In this document: positions 12,341-26,137 of the stretch, one piece after another
How positions within the stretch are numbered: position 1 is the stretch's first letter
Layout of the letters: each line of letters starts with the position of its first letter
Source: Hyperoplus lanceolatus
Lineage: Eukaryota > Chordata > Actinopteri > Uranoscopiformes > Ammodytidae
Length of the DNA: 64,000 nucleotides
NCBI GenBank assembly: GCA_026929865.2
Contig: CM049395.1
Location: forward strand, 30,265,001 to 30,329,000
Direction of reading: 5' to 3'
The notes under the pieces: model-generated
Database searches by the model: none
Told to the model about the DNA's origin: nothing
What the model saw: only the letters and a program-made list of their open reading frames with translations
Translations under genes and position numbers: made by a program

Positions 12341-13970
12341 TGGCACCTAAAGAAAGAAACAAAGTCATCACAATCATGTTAATACCCCTAATGAAACCCC
12401 CGATGTGCTTGCGGGCTGTGTCTTCCAGTTGGAGGCTGAGTTATACGAAGTGTCACTTGTCACCACTGGTTTCTCCCAGCCGCAAAAAAAAAATAACCTC
12501 CCCATGAGCAAGAGAGGGAGGGTGTGCTGAAACCATGTGTGGGGAGAATGGAGCAATAGTAAACTACAGGTTAGATGGTAAAAAGAGATTAAAGAGGACA
12601 GAATTACAGGGATCGCTAATACATATAATGTGTGGGTGTGTGTACGTATGATCGTCTTTTAATGCATGCTGGTTTGAAATAACAGTTTGTTCCATTGCGC
12701 CCTCCAACATTAGTAACCATTAATATATGTTTGTCTCTGTTCCTGTTATGTCATCAACTTTTATGTAATCTTTTAAACCATAGGTTACCTTATACGTATC
12801 AACTGAAATGTAGCTCTCTGGCACTAAATACTATAGTTTGGTTTATTTGGCTTAAAATAAAAAAGGAATGTGTGTTCCTAAAAGTGATATAGAGTGTTGA
12901 AAACTGTCATCCCTTACCATGCCTTACACATAAGTTGTTTGTTACCTCCTGCTCTCTTTTCAAATACCAGCTTTCATTAAATGTCTTAAATAGACACAAA
13001 TTGATGCTTAAATGTAATTATCTCATGACAATGTCCTACAAGGCGCGGACGACACAGAAGTTCCCTTCCGACACCATAGTCTGCATATAAAATACAGAAT
13101 ATCAGCTTTATACTTCAAGGGAATACTTTGTACAAAATGCATATTGATTGTCAAACCCAGAATTATATAAGATTGGTATCTGCTTGGTCCTGGTGACCTT
13201 CTGTAAGTTGGTACTGGCTCAGCAGGCAGCCTCAATTTAAAAGTAAAACAACAGCAAAAATGGCTCTCCAAAGCTGCTATATGTACACATTGTATATTTT
13301 CATCTAGCAAGTTAGAAAAAGATACTTTCAAAACTCACCTTTGGTTCAATTGTGACTGTCAAAACACTTGGCTATATCCCATCCTAGACTGCTGAGGCTC
13401 TAATGGGGTCAGGACCTCTGATGGAAAATTAATGCTGCATTCTCACCGTGTATACCATGTAAACATGACAAATTAACTACTGTGCTGCAAGTCATTAACA
13501 ACTGAAAGTAAGACGTACACAAACTGTTTATAATCCCTTTTTAATGAGCTGATCCCAACGTAATAGAGTTTATATCATTGGCCATCAACTGTGTGATGTG
13601 AAAATCATACCTTTTGGAGTTGATGGAAGGTATATTTTGTTCTATTAACGCCTGCTTCAAAACGTTGTGTTAAGCTACAGTACATGTTGGCTTAACACGC
13701 CTCAGCCTTGTCTTTCTAATTCACATGCAGAGAAGAAATTGATATTAACAGATTGTTTACACAGCAGACGTTTTGACTTAATGGAGGAGGAAACATTTAG
13801 GTGTAAATGAATGTAGCCACCAGCAGCAATTGCATTAATCAACTAGTCAAAATGATTTCCTGTTAAACTGAACTGTGTTAATCTTGTTTCATTGTCAAAC
13901 CTCAAACTTTAATTGTATGGGCTATACTATCGCCTAATCCTTTCTACCTCTGTCTTTCCCTGCTGTGCAG

Positions 13971-14095
13971 CGGACACGCCCATTGAGGAGTTTACTCCCA
14001 CACCGGCCTTTCCCGCGCTGCAATACCTGGAGTCGGTGGACGAGGGAGGAGTGGCATGGCAGGCCGGGCTCAGGACGGGAGACTTCCTCATCGAT
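13971..14095 (+). CDS. shank2: SHANK2 exon: central PDZ domain
   Basis: A 125-nt exon. G from the previous exon plus CG gives Ala, then DTPIEEFTPTPAFPALQYLE and SVDEGGVAWQAGLRTGDFLID. This is the characteristic extended beta2-beta3 loop of SHANK PDZ domains (DTPIEEFTPTPAFPALQYLE) followed by the core segment EGGVAWQAGLRTGDFLI. It covers residues 58-99 of the short isoform and ends in phase 0. The acceptor is gctgtgcag (13962-13970) and the donor gtaagt starts at 14096. SHANK PDZ binds class I C-termini, notably the ...QTRL end of GKAP/SAPAP. A fish interspersed repeat begins about 20 bp behind the donor. Confidence 0.95.
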
Positions 14096-14114
14096 GTAAG
14101 TGCTGCTTCTTTTC

Positions 14115-14290
14115 ATAAAGGGATAGTTCGGTATTTTTGGAAGTGAGGTTGTGTGAGATACTAATGCATGTAGTTAGTCTCTACTTATGGAAATGGCGAT
14201 CAGTGCAGTCATTTTTAAAAGGTCTTGGGGAAACATTGTAGTAGGAGAGGTCAGCATTGCACTGTTGCAGAGGGGGCCAGCCCAAAAATG
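14115..14290. repeat. Interspersed fish repeat next to PDZ donor
   Basis: Begins ATAAAGGGATAGTTCGG and continues through a GAAGTGAGGTTGTGTGAG motif, a pattern I recognise from a repeat family abundant in spiny-rayed fish genomes. The 3' limit is approximate. It starts only about 20 bp after the splice donor at 14096. Confidence 0.6.
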
Positions 14291-16031
14291 TCAGGTAAAC
14301 AATGAATTCTGAGGTGTCAGCTTTTGCAAAACGTTATCATGTGCTTATTAACACTGGTCAAACATGATGGTTTGGTTCTTGGTTTCAGTCATTGTTGTAG
14401 TCGGATTCTTCCTGTGCACTCATGGTTGCTTGCATATTGGTAATCACGGAGGCTAAACCTATTCTGATGTTGCACTAAGTCCTTCTGGATAATGGTGTCA
14501 GCTGTAACACAATATGTACATGAGCTAGCTATAACTTGCTACAACTTATGCATGTTAATTCTCCTAAAAAATAGCTGTGTTCACTTGGTGCTGTGTTTGA
14601 ATCCGGTTTGTGTTATGTGCTGAGTTTAGGGGATCTTCTGGAAGCTTTTGGTTAGCTCTCTTCATGTGCTTGCAGAAACTGGTGTTGAATGAAATGTTGC
14701 TATATTCAGGTGCTTGCGAACAAGACTCCCCTTTATGTTAACGGTTTTGGCAGTTTGCATGCAATTACAACAACAGCCGACTCCTGCCACTTCTGAATTT
14801 TGATGTTGACTCGTGGATGGAAGAAAACATTTTGAAACATTATCATGGGATAAATGGTGTTCAGAGGGCGTCTCTCTGCTATTTAGCTTAGTTGCATGTA
14901 CTAGTTTAATATATACTAACTCACTCCATAAGACAGCATTCTACATAGCGCTTTAAGTTAGTGCAAGGTTGTCCTTATAAAGCAATGTGGTATGTTTCAA
15001 ATTCAATGCACTATCAAGTGAAGAGGGTGTAAGCTGTATATAAAACTGTAGAGCAGGGGTTGGCACTGAGGTCCAGCCAGTTATTCAGCACTCACTGTTT
15101 TCACTGAACGGGTCATTGCAGGTTGCAGTGAAAATACTGACATCTCTTTATGTTTTGGGTCTTGATTTTCTTGAGTAATAAAACCTTTGTGTTGTGCAGT
15201 GCACTGTGTTGCTAAACCCACACTTACAGGTGTGACAGATTCAAAAGGGAAAAATCTGTTTATCTTGCCAGTATTTTCAGCTCCACTGCTGTGCCTGCCT
15301 GTGAGAAAGTTGCATACTTGTCTTTCGTGTGCGTGAGTAGCAATTCGGTTTTAGTTTAATACTAATGATTAATTGGATTGGTATTTGAGTTAAAGAGGTT
15401 CCTGCTGAATTGCAATGAATCATGTTCCGTTCCCAGTTTATTAGACACCATTTCAGCACCAGGAGCTGTCCATAACATGACCTGATACACAGGACCAGTA
15501 TCAGTCTGCTCTCACATCAGGGTATTGATTATTGGGTTGTAATTCATGCTGTGTACATTAGGATTTGATTTTCCTGTAAAAAGTCACACGGCTGCATCAT
15601 TTTCATGGGGAACCGCTAGTAACCGATACTGTCCAGGCTATACAGGGAGAATCTTTCTGCCTCAGAGAAGCCTGTTAATCAAGCTTGTGTAGACTTTGTG
15701 CACTTTTTGGCCATCTATACATGTATGGTTGCAGATAATTGCTGTTATTTTAGAAAAGGGCTATTGAAGTGGCCATGCATCGTCTGGCATGGCAGATGTG
15801 CTGCATGGACAGGTTGAAGATATATTGAGTTACACCTCTTGCAGCCCCAGTGACACCCGCCCACATGAGTTTTTAATGTTATGGTGCAGTCAAACTGGAC
15901 TTTGCCTTCTTTCTATTTCAATGGGTAACCGAGTGAGACATATTAACGTCTGGTCACAAATTGACCTGCCTCTTTCACTTTGTTCAGAGTAATGTTTTGT
16001 CAATGATCCAGCCAGTTTGACAGAGGCTATG

Positions 16032-16133
<102 letters not shown>

Positions 16134-17644
16134 GGGTTTTTTAGTCAAAGGGCATTGACAAACATAAATACAATAAGGCAATGGTATAACAGTATATCAT
16201 TCACAACTTTATGGATCTTCTATTGTTAGCCCACTATACGCTTTAGCTCCTGCACCATTACAACTGAAACTGAAAGTGTCAGCAAACAAAGAAATCCCCC
16301 ATCAGTGACAACTATGTAATTGAAATGGACAAAATTTCATAGTATTTCTTTAGAGGTCAAGTTATGTTCAGACTGCCTATTTCAAACTCCTATAATAGTT
16401 GAGGTATTTAGAAGAGATCTTACCCACTACACTTAAAGAAAGATGTTCAGTGTTTGTCAAGCTTACTATGTAGCCGATACAAAAGCATATTACTCTGTGT
16501 TGTGGAAGCAGCTGCAGTATTTGATCTCTTGAGATGCTCTTCCAAATGCCTCCATAATGAGGATTTGTTTTTAGTTTAATGACTTGAAATCGTCTTTAGT
16601 GCTGGTGTGTATTTTGCTTATTTGAGCAGGGAATCTCACTGAAATGCTTCAGAATCATAATGCATTGCTCAACTATTGGAAGAAATGTCACATGCTGAAT
16701 ATTCCTGTAGGCATATTAGTCACTCAAAAATCATATCACAGCTGCTGAGAAGAAAAGTCAGAGCTACAGGAAAAGCACATCGTCTATTTTGGGCTTACAC
16801 TTTTTTTCCCCTTGTTCTTATATGACTCTATAACGACTGCGTGTGTAAGCAGCACTGCACTGGGGATAGGTTAATTTTGTGTTTCTGCTAAATGGAGCAT
16901 CAAATGTATAGAGCAAACTGTATCTGCGGCTGCAGCTCTCCCGGCTCGCTCACTCCTTATCTCTCATTTGTTTTATCTCGATTTTCTGTTGACCATTTGA
17001 ATCAACTCCTCAGTCTAATTCTGTTATGTTTTGTGTGGACCCCAGGAAGAGTAGCTGATGTTTCTGCATCAGCTAATGGGCATCCTAATAAAAATCAAGA
17101 AATCAAGAATTCTGTGTAAAGCCAAAACTGATGAGTTATAGCAGCACAAATGTATATTTGTATATGTTTACAAAATGCATTCAAGGGTTTGATCATGTGT
17201 GACAAAATACCAGCTCCCAGCCTTTAGCTACTGTTGTCAGCCATCCTCAGCTCATATTCTTTAAGGAGTTTCCCATTAAAAACGGTTACTGTAAATGTTA
17301 TGTTCACCTTAAAAGCTACTGCAGTTTAGAGTAGTACAGTAATCTTAGAGGCAGAGTACGAATTATACAATGACAATTGGGAGGGACATCTTTTTTTCAT
17401 CCACATACACTTGACACAATCCAACTCTAATAACTTAACATGTATTAACTAGCTAGCTAGAGCTAGCTACTTATGTTAACACTCTGTGTCTCCATTGGCT
17501 CACGCAATGCACACGAGCACATACTTTAATGAGGACACAAGCCACTGCAGTGACAGGAGTGAAGCAGGCAGACAAGACAATGTTCAACTAACGTCAAGGT
17601 TAAGAAATGGTATGGTCCACTTAAGGGCTATCTGATTCTTAAAG

Positions 17645-17885
17645 TCAAGGTGGCTATGAGGAAGTGGGTAGGGCGGTCGTCCACTTAATTGCAGAGTCAG
17701 TGATTTGATCCCCCTCCTCCCCGCCATGTGTCCCAGGGCAAGACACTGAACCCCAAATAGCTCCTGATAGTTAGCCTGCTATTGGTGTGAATGTTTGTTT
17801 GAATGGTAACGTGGGAATGTGAACAGTTTTCCCTTGAAAATGAGACTCCGGTCTCAAAGGGATTACCTGTATAAATAAAGGTTAA
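17645..17885 (+). mobile_element. tRNA-related SINE-like element
   Basis: A degenerate tRNA-like head (GTGATTTGATCCCC resembles a B box) is followed by the CAGGGCAAGACACTGAACCCC segment and a tail ending CTCAAAGGGATTACCTGTATA then AATAAAGG. These modules are typical of fish tRNA-derived SINEs with LINE-like 3' tails. Ends are approximate and no target duplication was found. Confidence 0.6.
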
Positions 17886-19997
17886 AAAGAATATAGGACA
17901 TATATTGTAAAATGTACAATTACAGGGAGGAGGGATATACAGCACAGTCTTGAAATGTCTTAAATAGGGTGGCCAGACCCACCCGTTTTGTCCCATAACT
18001 CGCATCCTGCTTAGAGGATCTTTGCTTTGACATTGTTTGAGTTTGATTGATAGGCCTAGCGGTGCAATTCATTGTCATTTCTTCACTCCCCAAAAATACA
18101 CTTAATACTAATAAAATACTCACTTAAGGTAATGAATAGTTGAAGCTTTACTTGTGCTCTCTCTAGTTCCTTATTTATTATCATTCTTTGCTACTCTCAT
18201 CACATTCCATTCCTCGCTCCTTAGCTCACCCTGTTGCAATGACGGGGAAAGATGAATAGATATGATTTAGGACAGACGGAATGACACGACTACACGCATT
18301 TGTCAAATAGTACATCCTGTTTTAAACCAGCCTCATTTTGAAGTGGTGCCAATTACTTCCAGCACATTGCACACAGCTGATTCACCTGTCACTGATCTCG
18401 TAATGGATTGTCCTGTTATCAATTAAGTTTAAGCTTTTGCTGATGTAAATCACTGTATCATTGTACCGGATGTTGTGTTTGGTCCTTAAATCTTTTTTTA
18501 TTTGCACGCACAAAAAATGTTTTGCCTCACTCTCCGGCTTAAATAAAGGCTACAGGAAACACTCCTGTAGTTCTGTGTGCATTTTTGATGAAGAAATGGG
18601 CAAAGGTCGCTCATCCAGGTTAGCTTAGCTCAAACACTGGTAGTCAAGGGGGAGCCAGTCAAAAGATAAACTTTACAATATCACTAAATGCTCCTTTGTT
18701 CTTGTTGGGACTTGTTTATTTAGAACACATTATGTTGCACTCTTTATTTTTAACACGTAATGTCATTTTAGAATCATATACTGGAAGGAAACCGGCAGTC
18801 ATGTGCAGTTCCTGGTTTCTTTCCAGTATGCATTTCATACTAAAACATACATATTCACCTCATCACTTGATATTGTGGAAAGACTTGAGGCAGTGGTGGA
18901 TGATGCTATCTTAAGAAACTAGTGTTTTGGCTTTAAAGCCACTGTAGCTTCTGTAAATTCTCTGAAATGGAGGGGTAGAAAAAGGAGTGCTGCAATCTAG
19001 AAGCTCACCGCTAGATGAAGACAAAATACTCAATACTACAATATTATACACTGCACCTTTAAAGTTGAAAATGTCAATGAGTGGACCATTGTTTTTACAG
19101 TCTTTCACAGTGCAGTTGTTCAGAGTGCAACTGGACCAATTAAAGGCTAGCTTGTTTCACAAAAGAAATTTGCGACGTTTCACAAATGATTGTAAATTGT
19201 AAATGACTGATCTGAGTCCTAGAGGGCTTCATTAGCTTTCATTAGCATGTGATTGTTATGATGAGTTAAGTCTGTCCAAATAAATAAAATAAAAATTGCA
19301 GTTTGCATGTTTCGATTCGGATACAAAATGAATGAATCTAACGCCAAAAGGAAAAGCGTTGACAACAACATAAACAACATGTACACACATTTGGTTCATA
19401 AAACAGGTAGCCTACTCAATCAGCTGCTGCAGCTATAATAAACTAAAGTAAGAAATCAACCTGTGCCTCACTCAAAAAATCAAACACTTCAAACTTAGTG
19501 TGCTAGATGGTGCAGTTGTTTATTATGTCCCGTTGTTGTCATAATATAGTGGTGATGTGGTTACCATGGCAGCCTGTTGGCTCTAGTTTAAAATCCCTTT
19601 ACAGTCCCACAAGATGACCTGCAATACTCAACTGCTGAACAGATTTCCAGCATAGAGATATTATTTATGTCAAATTTCCATAACAGTACAACTCTCCATC
19701 TCCCCATGCCCACCACATGTGAAGGAGGAGATTTTGTTTGGATAATGATTTTGCCCCCACACACACAGTGCAATCAATTCAATCCAACCTCATTTCTTGT
19801 CTCCCTCAAAATGGATTTTCTTAAGTGGAACACCCTTGAAGATGGTGGATGTCGATTGATTTTATGATCCGGACTTAAGAGACATGAAGAAAGACTAAGG
19901 TCACAGATCTGGAATGAAGAATTGACTATCACAAAAAATTGGGTTTCTTTTATCATCATTCCATTGTTTTAAAACTTACTGGCCAAGGTTCTAACTT

Positions 19998-20130
<133 letters not shown>

Positions 20131-20568
20131 CATCTGTTTTTCTATCTGGAAGAATGCACATGTGCCCTTTATCCCCTTAACTGTACATTAGCAGAACATA
20201 TCCATTTGCATGCATCATTTAGGGCTTGGCTAAGCATCAATCTTTCAGTGCCTCTTACGTCTTGGCATGAGGATGCACACATGTATTCGGTGCATTCATT
20301 CACAAGCACTCCAGTCATTTGCCTAAATGTGTTTTAAGTGGGTGCTCGTCGTGGTGCGCCCATCAATAGTCTGCATGCTTCAGCAGCCTGTGCCTCAATA
20401 TCAATACCGCTTGTTGACTTTGAGTAATTGAGACGAGTCAAAGAGGGGAAGCTTCTGCTGAATGGCCTGTTATTTATCCCGTAATCACCAGTTTGCTGCT
20501 CTTCAAAAGTCAAGGAGGCCCCAAGGTCAGAGGTGATTCTAATGATACAGACTGTCTTCTTTAAAGAC

Positions 20569-20907
20569 AGTTAAAGGTGCAGCAATTCTGAAGAAGCCTT
20601 GTTGTCAAAATCTGTGAATATCTCCTCTCGATCCGCTACCTATCCGTACTGTGTGTGCACTGAAAAAATCCGATGATGTTAATACACAGCCTAGGCTCTA
20701 TAACTGGTATGTAAACAAATGGGGGGCCCCGCCGTAGCTCGCAACATGCCAGTTTACAGAGCCTAGGCCGTGCATGAGCAATGTTTTTTTTTCAGCCGGC
20801 ACACAGTACGAACAGGTAGCAGATCATGAAGGGATATTAATTGATTTTGACAAAAAAGTGATTTTGACGACAAGCATTCTACAAAATCGTTGACTCCGCC
20901 TTTAACA
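20569..20907. mobile_element. Fold-back MITE
   Basis: The ends are inverted copies: GTTAAAGGTGCAGCAATTCT on the left and a right end whose reverse complement begins GTTAAAGGCGGAGTC. Further inward, TTGTTGTCAAAATC pairs with a copy of TTGTCGTCAAAATC, and ACAGCCTAGGCTCT pairs with ACGGCCTAGGCTCT. The whole 340 bp is therefore a degraded palindrome, the form of a miniature inverted-repeat transposon. No coding capacity. Confidence 0.75.
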
Positions 20908-22028
20908 ATTCTCTGCGTGTCCTCTCATTCAGTGAAGTGTGTGCTGAGTTCTGCCCCGTGGCGACACTAGGTTGTTGGCCATCGTAATTGCGCGGTGTCC
21001 TTTGGGATTCTCTCATTGCTGCTGATGATTAGGCTGAAGGCTGAGTTCATCATAGCACACACAGTGGCCCATTTTTCTCTGCCGTCTTGGCTAATATTTC
21101 CCAATAATGTGTTCAAGAAATGTTTGATGATTTCTGCACAAATCAGACTTTAGGTGTTAGGTGCATCTGTCTTCTTTCCTTCTTTTGAGAGATTCACTTC
21201 TCATTCTTTCTGCCTCACACTACAATCTGTACTCTAGTTTAGTTACAACTTAAACTGCCAACACCTTACCTTAATGAGTTTAGACTAAATACTACGGCTA
21301 ACTTTCTGCATGCAGCCTTAATTAATGCTATGTGAAAGACTGACACATTTTCCATGGATACTGTACAATTCAAGAGGCTTTCTTCTTATTATAGTCTTCT
21401 AAATCCTTTTGATGTGTCTTCAATTGCTCTACTGCATCCCTCATTCTCTGGTATATCTTCTTTGATTATATCTGAGGAGGAGAGTGTTCAGTTTTTGCAT
21501 GCAGTCTCCCAAGTGCAAATGACATAAGCCATTTAGTTGTTTTTGTAAAGCAAGAGAAGATAACCTTTTGAGAATACAAAAAACATCAAATAAATGATTC
21601 GAAGCCACAGGTAGATGTGACAACCAGTTAAGGTTTCTTTACCGAAGGTGTCACCACACAGCAAAATTACCCCTGGAAAAGGTGACGTCCATTACACAAC
21701 ATGAAATCATATTTCATCTGCTTTATTCTTCTTTGTCTGCAGATTTGACTTTTACCAAAATAATAAATCAGCGGTGTTCACTACGGGGCACCACAGTGAT
21801 TGATTAGAGCGATTAAAGATGTTTGAATAATAGACACATCGGGAACACATCGCAAACATTTTGAAATTTATATTTACTTATAAATGTATTGGGATTAAGA
21901 AATGTACTGATCAAGACATTGAACATTATTTTGTGTTTAAAAACCTATGTTGGAAATAATCTTCTTATTTAATTTCTTGGAACAGTTGAGTTGATATACT
22001 GTATACTATGATACTTATATATCTGAGT

Positions 22029-22165
22029 AGAGCTGCAACTAAAACAATTTTATTGTTGATTAATCAACTGAAAATTCTGAACGAATAATTAGTTGATTAA
22101 TGTATCTGTCCTTAAAACATCACAAAATAGTGACTAATTAATTTCCTAATTAATCAACGTATTTG
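22029..22165. repeat. AT-rich interspersed repeat remnant
   Basis: Starts AGAGCTGCAACTAAAACAAT and contains repeated ATTAATCAACT / AGTTGATTAAT blocks, matching the pattern of a very common fish repeat (GAGCTGCAACTAAC... with ATCGATTA motifs). Boundaries approximate. Confidence 0.6.
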
Positions 22166-22681
22166 TTTCCACTCTATATATCAGTGGTAAACCAAAATTG
22201 TCTTAAGTGAGTTACGCCTTGAACGTTCATTATTTACGGCTGATAGTGTCTGCCGCTAGCGACATTTGACATTTAAACATGCGAAAGCAGCATTGAGTTC
22301 CTGCTAAAAAGGAAACAACCTGCCAATTAAATGTTTTAGACAATGCTCTTTGCCAACAAATAAGAGACAAGAGAGATTTGTTGTTGTCAGAGTTTAGAGA
22401 TTTTGGTATCTGATCAAACATGAGCCACTTCATCAATTATTAGAACCGAACACTACATAGTAAAGGCCATGTTCCATTTGACTCCATCATCCGTAACTGC
22501 TCCCCTCAAATCTGCCTAAAGCTCGCTGCTGATGTTTGAATGTCAGCTGTGAACCAGGTTGAGTTTCAAAGCAAGAAGTAGTTTTGGCATTTTAGTGGAA
22601 GCTGCTAGGTAGTGTTACCAAATGGAGTGTAACTTCAACAAAGGGAGATCATCTCAAAAAGATGCTGTTATTGTGCATGTT

Positions 22682-22684
<3 letters not shown>

Positions 22685-22717
<33 letters not shown>

Positions 22718-22963
22718 GTACTGTATAGTAAGTGAATTACAGTCATGCTCACAGTACATAACATCAAAAAGTTAACATCCTGAATGTGTATTTGTGTATC
22801 TGTGTGTTTGAGTCTGTGCAATGGAGGTAGATAGAGTGAAGCACATATTCTCTTATATAACACACAACTCTGGCCAAGGGAAGGATGTGTGACCAGTGTA
22901 ACATGCAAATGCATCTGTCTCCCTGTGCCCCCAGGTATGTATGTGTGTGTGTGTGAGTGTGTG

Positions 22964-23024
<61 letters not shown>

Positions 23025-23026
23025 TG
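22685..23026. repeat. (GA)n and (GT)n microsatellites
   Basis: A GA run at 22685-22716 and an interrupted GT run at 22941-23026, with about 220 bp of unique sequence between them. Confidence 0.9.
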
Positions 23027-25511
23027 CACTTGACCTTCTGTCAGATCTCTGCCTCTCTGCATTTCTGAGGGCTGAAACACAGCACACATGTCAGTTGTGC
23101 AGTGAACTAGCACAGGCGGTCCTCGCCATTGCAGCTCACTAACTAAAAGAAAAAAACATCAAAAGTCTCCCAACCTTTTGTGCAAGCTTTGTTTTCTGAT
23201 ATAAGAAGGCTTCTGTGTTTATATTATGGCCCAGGTACGATATTTCCCTAGTAAGAAAATATATGTATTGCCATTGTAGGTATATAAAACAATTAAAATA
23301 GAATTTAAAATAATGGAGCTAGGGGAGGGGGTAATGTTTTGAAAAAAAAAAATAAACCTATGAATTTATGAGATTAAAGTTGTACATTTAAGACAAAAAA
23401 TGTAAGATTCTTTGACTTTATAAAGTCAAGCATTTGTGAGGAAAAATGCAGGAACTTGTTGATATGAAAGTCACAAATGTACAAGAAAATAAAATGGTTT
23501 TCTTTCTCGGGGAACAACATCGCTTGCTGTGTTTTAAACTTGCAGTGTCTATGGCTTGATCAAATTATACTTTGGATTCTAATCGAATTTAGCAATTTGA
23601 CAAATTTGATGTGTTTACAGCCATATAAATCTAACAATATTTCAGCAGGAAAAATTATCCTCATGCCGGCAGAATGTACCGCTGCTCTATTCAAAAGGTA
23701 TTTTCCTGACACAATTGTCAGAAAATATTCTAACATGTATCTTTACAAATGTCCTTCTTTCTCTGTCCACTCACTGTGCGTCATTCTGAATGCAGACAGC
23801 CTTAAAATGCAGTTACATATAGAAGAGAACACGGACACTAGCAGGCTGTCAAAGGTCTGCTTTCCCACTGTGGGGTACGTACTGCATGTTGCTGTCTGAC
23901 CTCATATTTTACTCTTGGATTCCGGGTTGCGTCTTGTATTTGTGTATGGACAGAATTATCTTACTTGAAATTAGTAAATGCATATTTGCTAAAAACAGAC
24001 TCAACAAAAACTGCAACTGCATGTTGAAACAGATACACTGGTTGTAGTGTGAGCATGAGGGTTTTGTATCTGTGCTAGTGATAGAATTACAAGGGATTAT
24101 TGCCCTTGACCCCGTTATGCTTGACTGGGTAGCCAGTTAAGCAAGTGGCAGTGTGGCCGACCAAAGGGTTAGAAGGCCAACTGGGTCACTTTGTTGGCTT
24201 CTTAAAGAAAGAGAGAAAGCATTTCCCTCAGCAAAAAGGCGAAGATTATTTAAACTGACATTTGACTCTAGCTGCATGAATAAATGTTTAAAATGATATT
24301 GTATCCTTTCTTCTTTAAATAACACAACAGCTGCAGTGCTGCTCTGGTGAGCATGCCACATTATTTCATGATAGGCTGTACATTTCAGTGTTCATTATGA
24401 TAAAACGATGTTATAACCCTGTGTGCAGAGAAAGGAGGTGCAACATTAAATAAAAGTGTCATCCTCTCCCTGGTTTGCAAACCAGGCCTCGTAAAGACTG
24501 GAAGACTGCAATGGACCCATGCTTTTTTAAGGATAATGTTTGCAGACTAACAACTTTTGTGTTTGTATCCAAAGCCGGAAATATATCGCATGAGCCATAT
24601 AGAGCAGAGACATGTTCCTTCATTCAGACAAACACCGGCACTGTAGTTTAATTTGCATCAAACCGTAATACACCAACCTCCGTACTCGCCATAGACCAAC
24701 AACTTCACGGCTGAAAGTAGTCCCACACAAATTCACTATGACCGTTTTAGTGTTGTTTGCTCAAAATTCCTGTTGTCCCCAGACTTTTAGGGAAATTATT
24801 TAGTCAATTGGCAGCGACACTGAAACACCACTCCCTCCCATTGCACCTGGACGTTAAATGATCAAATTCACATGACACATTTCGAGAGCAGCCTTGCCTT
24901 ATTCGTTTTATGGTCGTCTTGTCGAAAGAGGAGATGGCAGATGAAAACAGTAGGACAAGTGTTTGGCAGCTTTGATTGATTAGTGGAATGGGATTGTTCA
25001 ATGGTCTGTAGTGACTTTATTGATTTGAATTATTACATCACCTTTTGTAACAGATGTTTGGCTCAATATCACATTATGGTCATCCCGCATACTTTGACCT
25101 ACCCTCTCAATCAACAAGACAAAGTAGCTACATTACAGGAGCTACTCAAAGTGTTCCAGTCACCCATACATTGTATAGAGAGAATCTGGACCGCAGGCTA
25201 CAGTTATTACATTTTCTGTTTTCTGAGTTTCAATGTAGACCCACAAGAGGGAGGCTTAGGTAAATATAATGTAATGCTCTGGGAGGGATAAAGTAGACTT
25301 TAAAGCTACATAGAGGAAAGATAAGAGAGAAACATGTTCTGTGCTTCCCCTCGGCCCAGTGCAGATTAGACGGGTGGCATGTGTGTGTGTTGTTTGTGTG
25401 AAGGTTCACACAGTACTTTTGTGACCAGATGTGTGCTGACATGTAAAGGGTCACCTGCTGTGGTGTATTCCTTCTCACTGTGCAGTTGTATGTCCATTTG
25501 AGAGCTGCTGC

Positions 25512-26137
25512 TTAACCCATTGATGACTATGGCAATCTAGGATGCATGTCCTTAATGCCTGAGGGTTTTCTGAAAAAATAGTAGGAATTGTCAAGTCTAC
25601 CAAAACCTTAATATCTAAGCCTGTGTAGCACATAGAAACATGAAATAAAATACATTTAAAAGTTAAGGTTCACAGGTTTTATTTAAACATGCTCCCTTAG
25701 CGCTTACAAACCAACAAATATTTCAAAAAATCGTCAAAATTAGATGAATTAGAAAATGATTAAATATTGTTAATAAATAGATGCAATGTGTTGTGTGATT
25801 TTCGTCAGTAGTCTATAGTAGACCTTGATTCTGCGCACCAAACGCCACTAACTGTTCTGTCGCCGACATAGCTGACGTATTTTTTTTATTATTTTGTTTT
25901 ATTTCTTTATTTTTATTTTTTTGATTGACATGATTTTCGGCAAACCACACAACTTTTGGGTGGTCACGTGGTCTTAAAAAAATCAACAAAACCCACCTCA
26001 TGTGTATTTGAACCAATGACAGTGCATTCTATGCTGGGAATGCCATGAAAATTAGATAAAGTAATAATGCTGCGCGACGCAGCATCAGGCAGGAGAGCCA
26101 ATGTGGCATCGCGCAGCAGCCGTCATCAATGGGTTAA
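25512..26137. mobile_element. piggyBac-type MITE with TTAA duplications
   Basis: The element (25516-26133) is flanked on both sides by TTAA (25512-25515 and 26134-26137). Its termini are CCCATTGATGAC and the exact inverse GTCATCAATGGG. TTAA target sites with CCC/GGG ends are diagnostic of the piggyBac superfamily. The interior is 618 bp, AT-rich, with a GC-rich subterminal palindromic patch (GCTGCGCGACGCAGC near 26070) and no transposase frame, so it is non-autonomous. Confidence 0.85.

Larger units (their letters stand above)
11007..13970 (+). other. shank2: Intron within the PDZ domain (first)
   Basis: 3.0 kb, noncoding. Contains two AC microsatellites (12075-12128 and 12271-12340) and CT-rich patches. 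No further exon or RNA gene recognised. Confidence 0.6.

Noticed and set aside
15050-15075. AGAGCAGGGGTTGGCA as a possible hAT terminus
   Set aside because: No matching inverted end or target duplication found nearby.
23477-23899. 140-codon plus-strand frame
   Set aside because: AT-rich, no start context or recognisable domain. A vague resemblance to transposase-like wording (MPAECTAALFKRYFPDT) was too weak to call.
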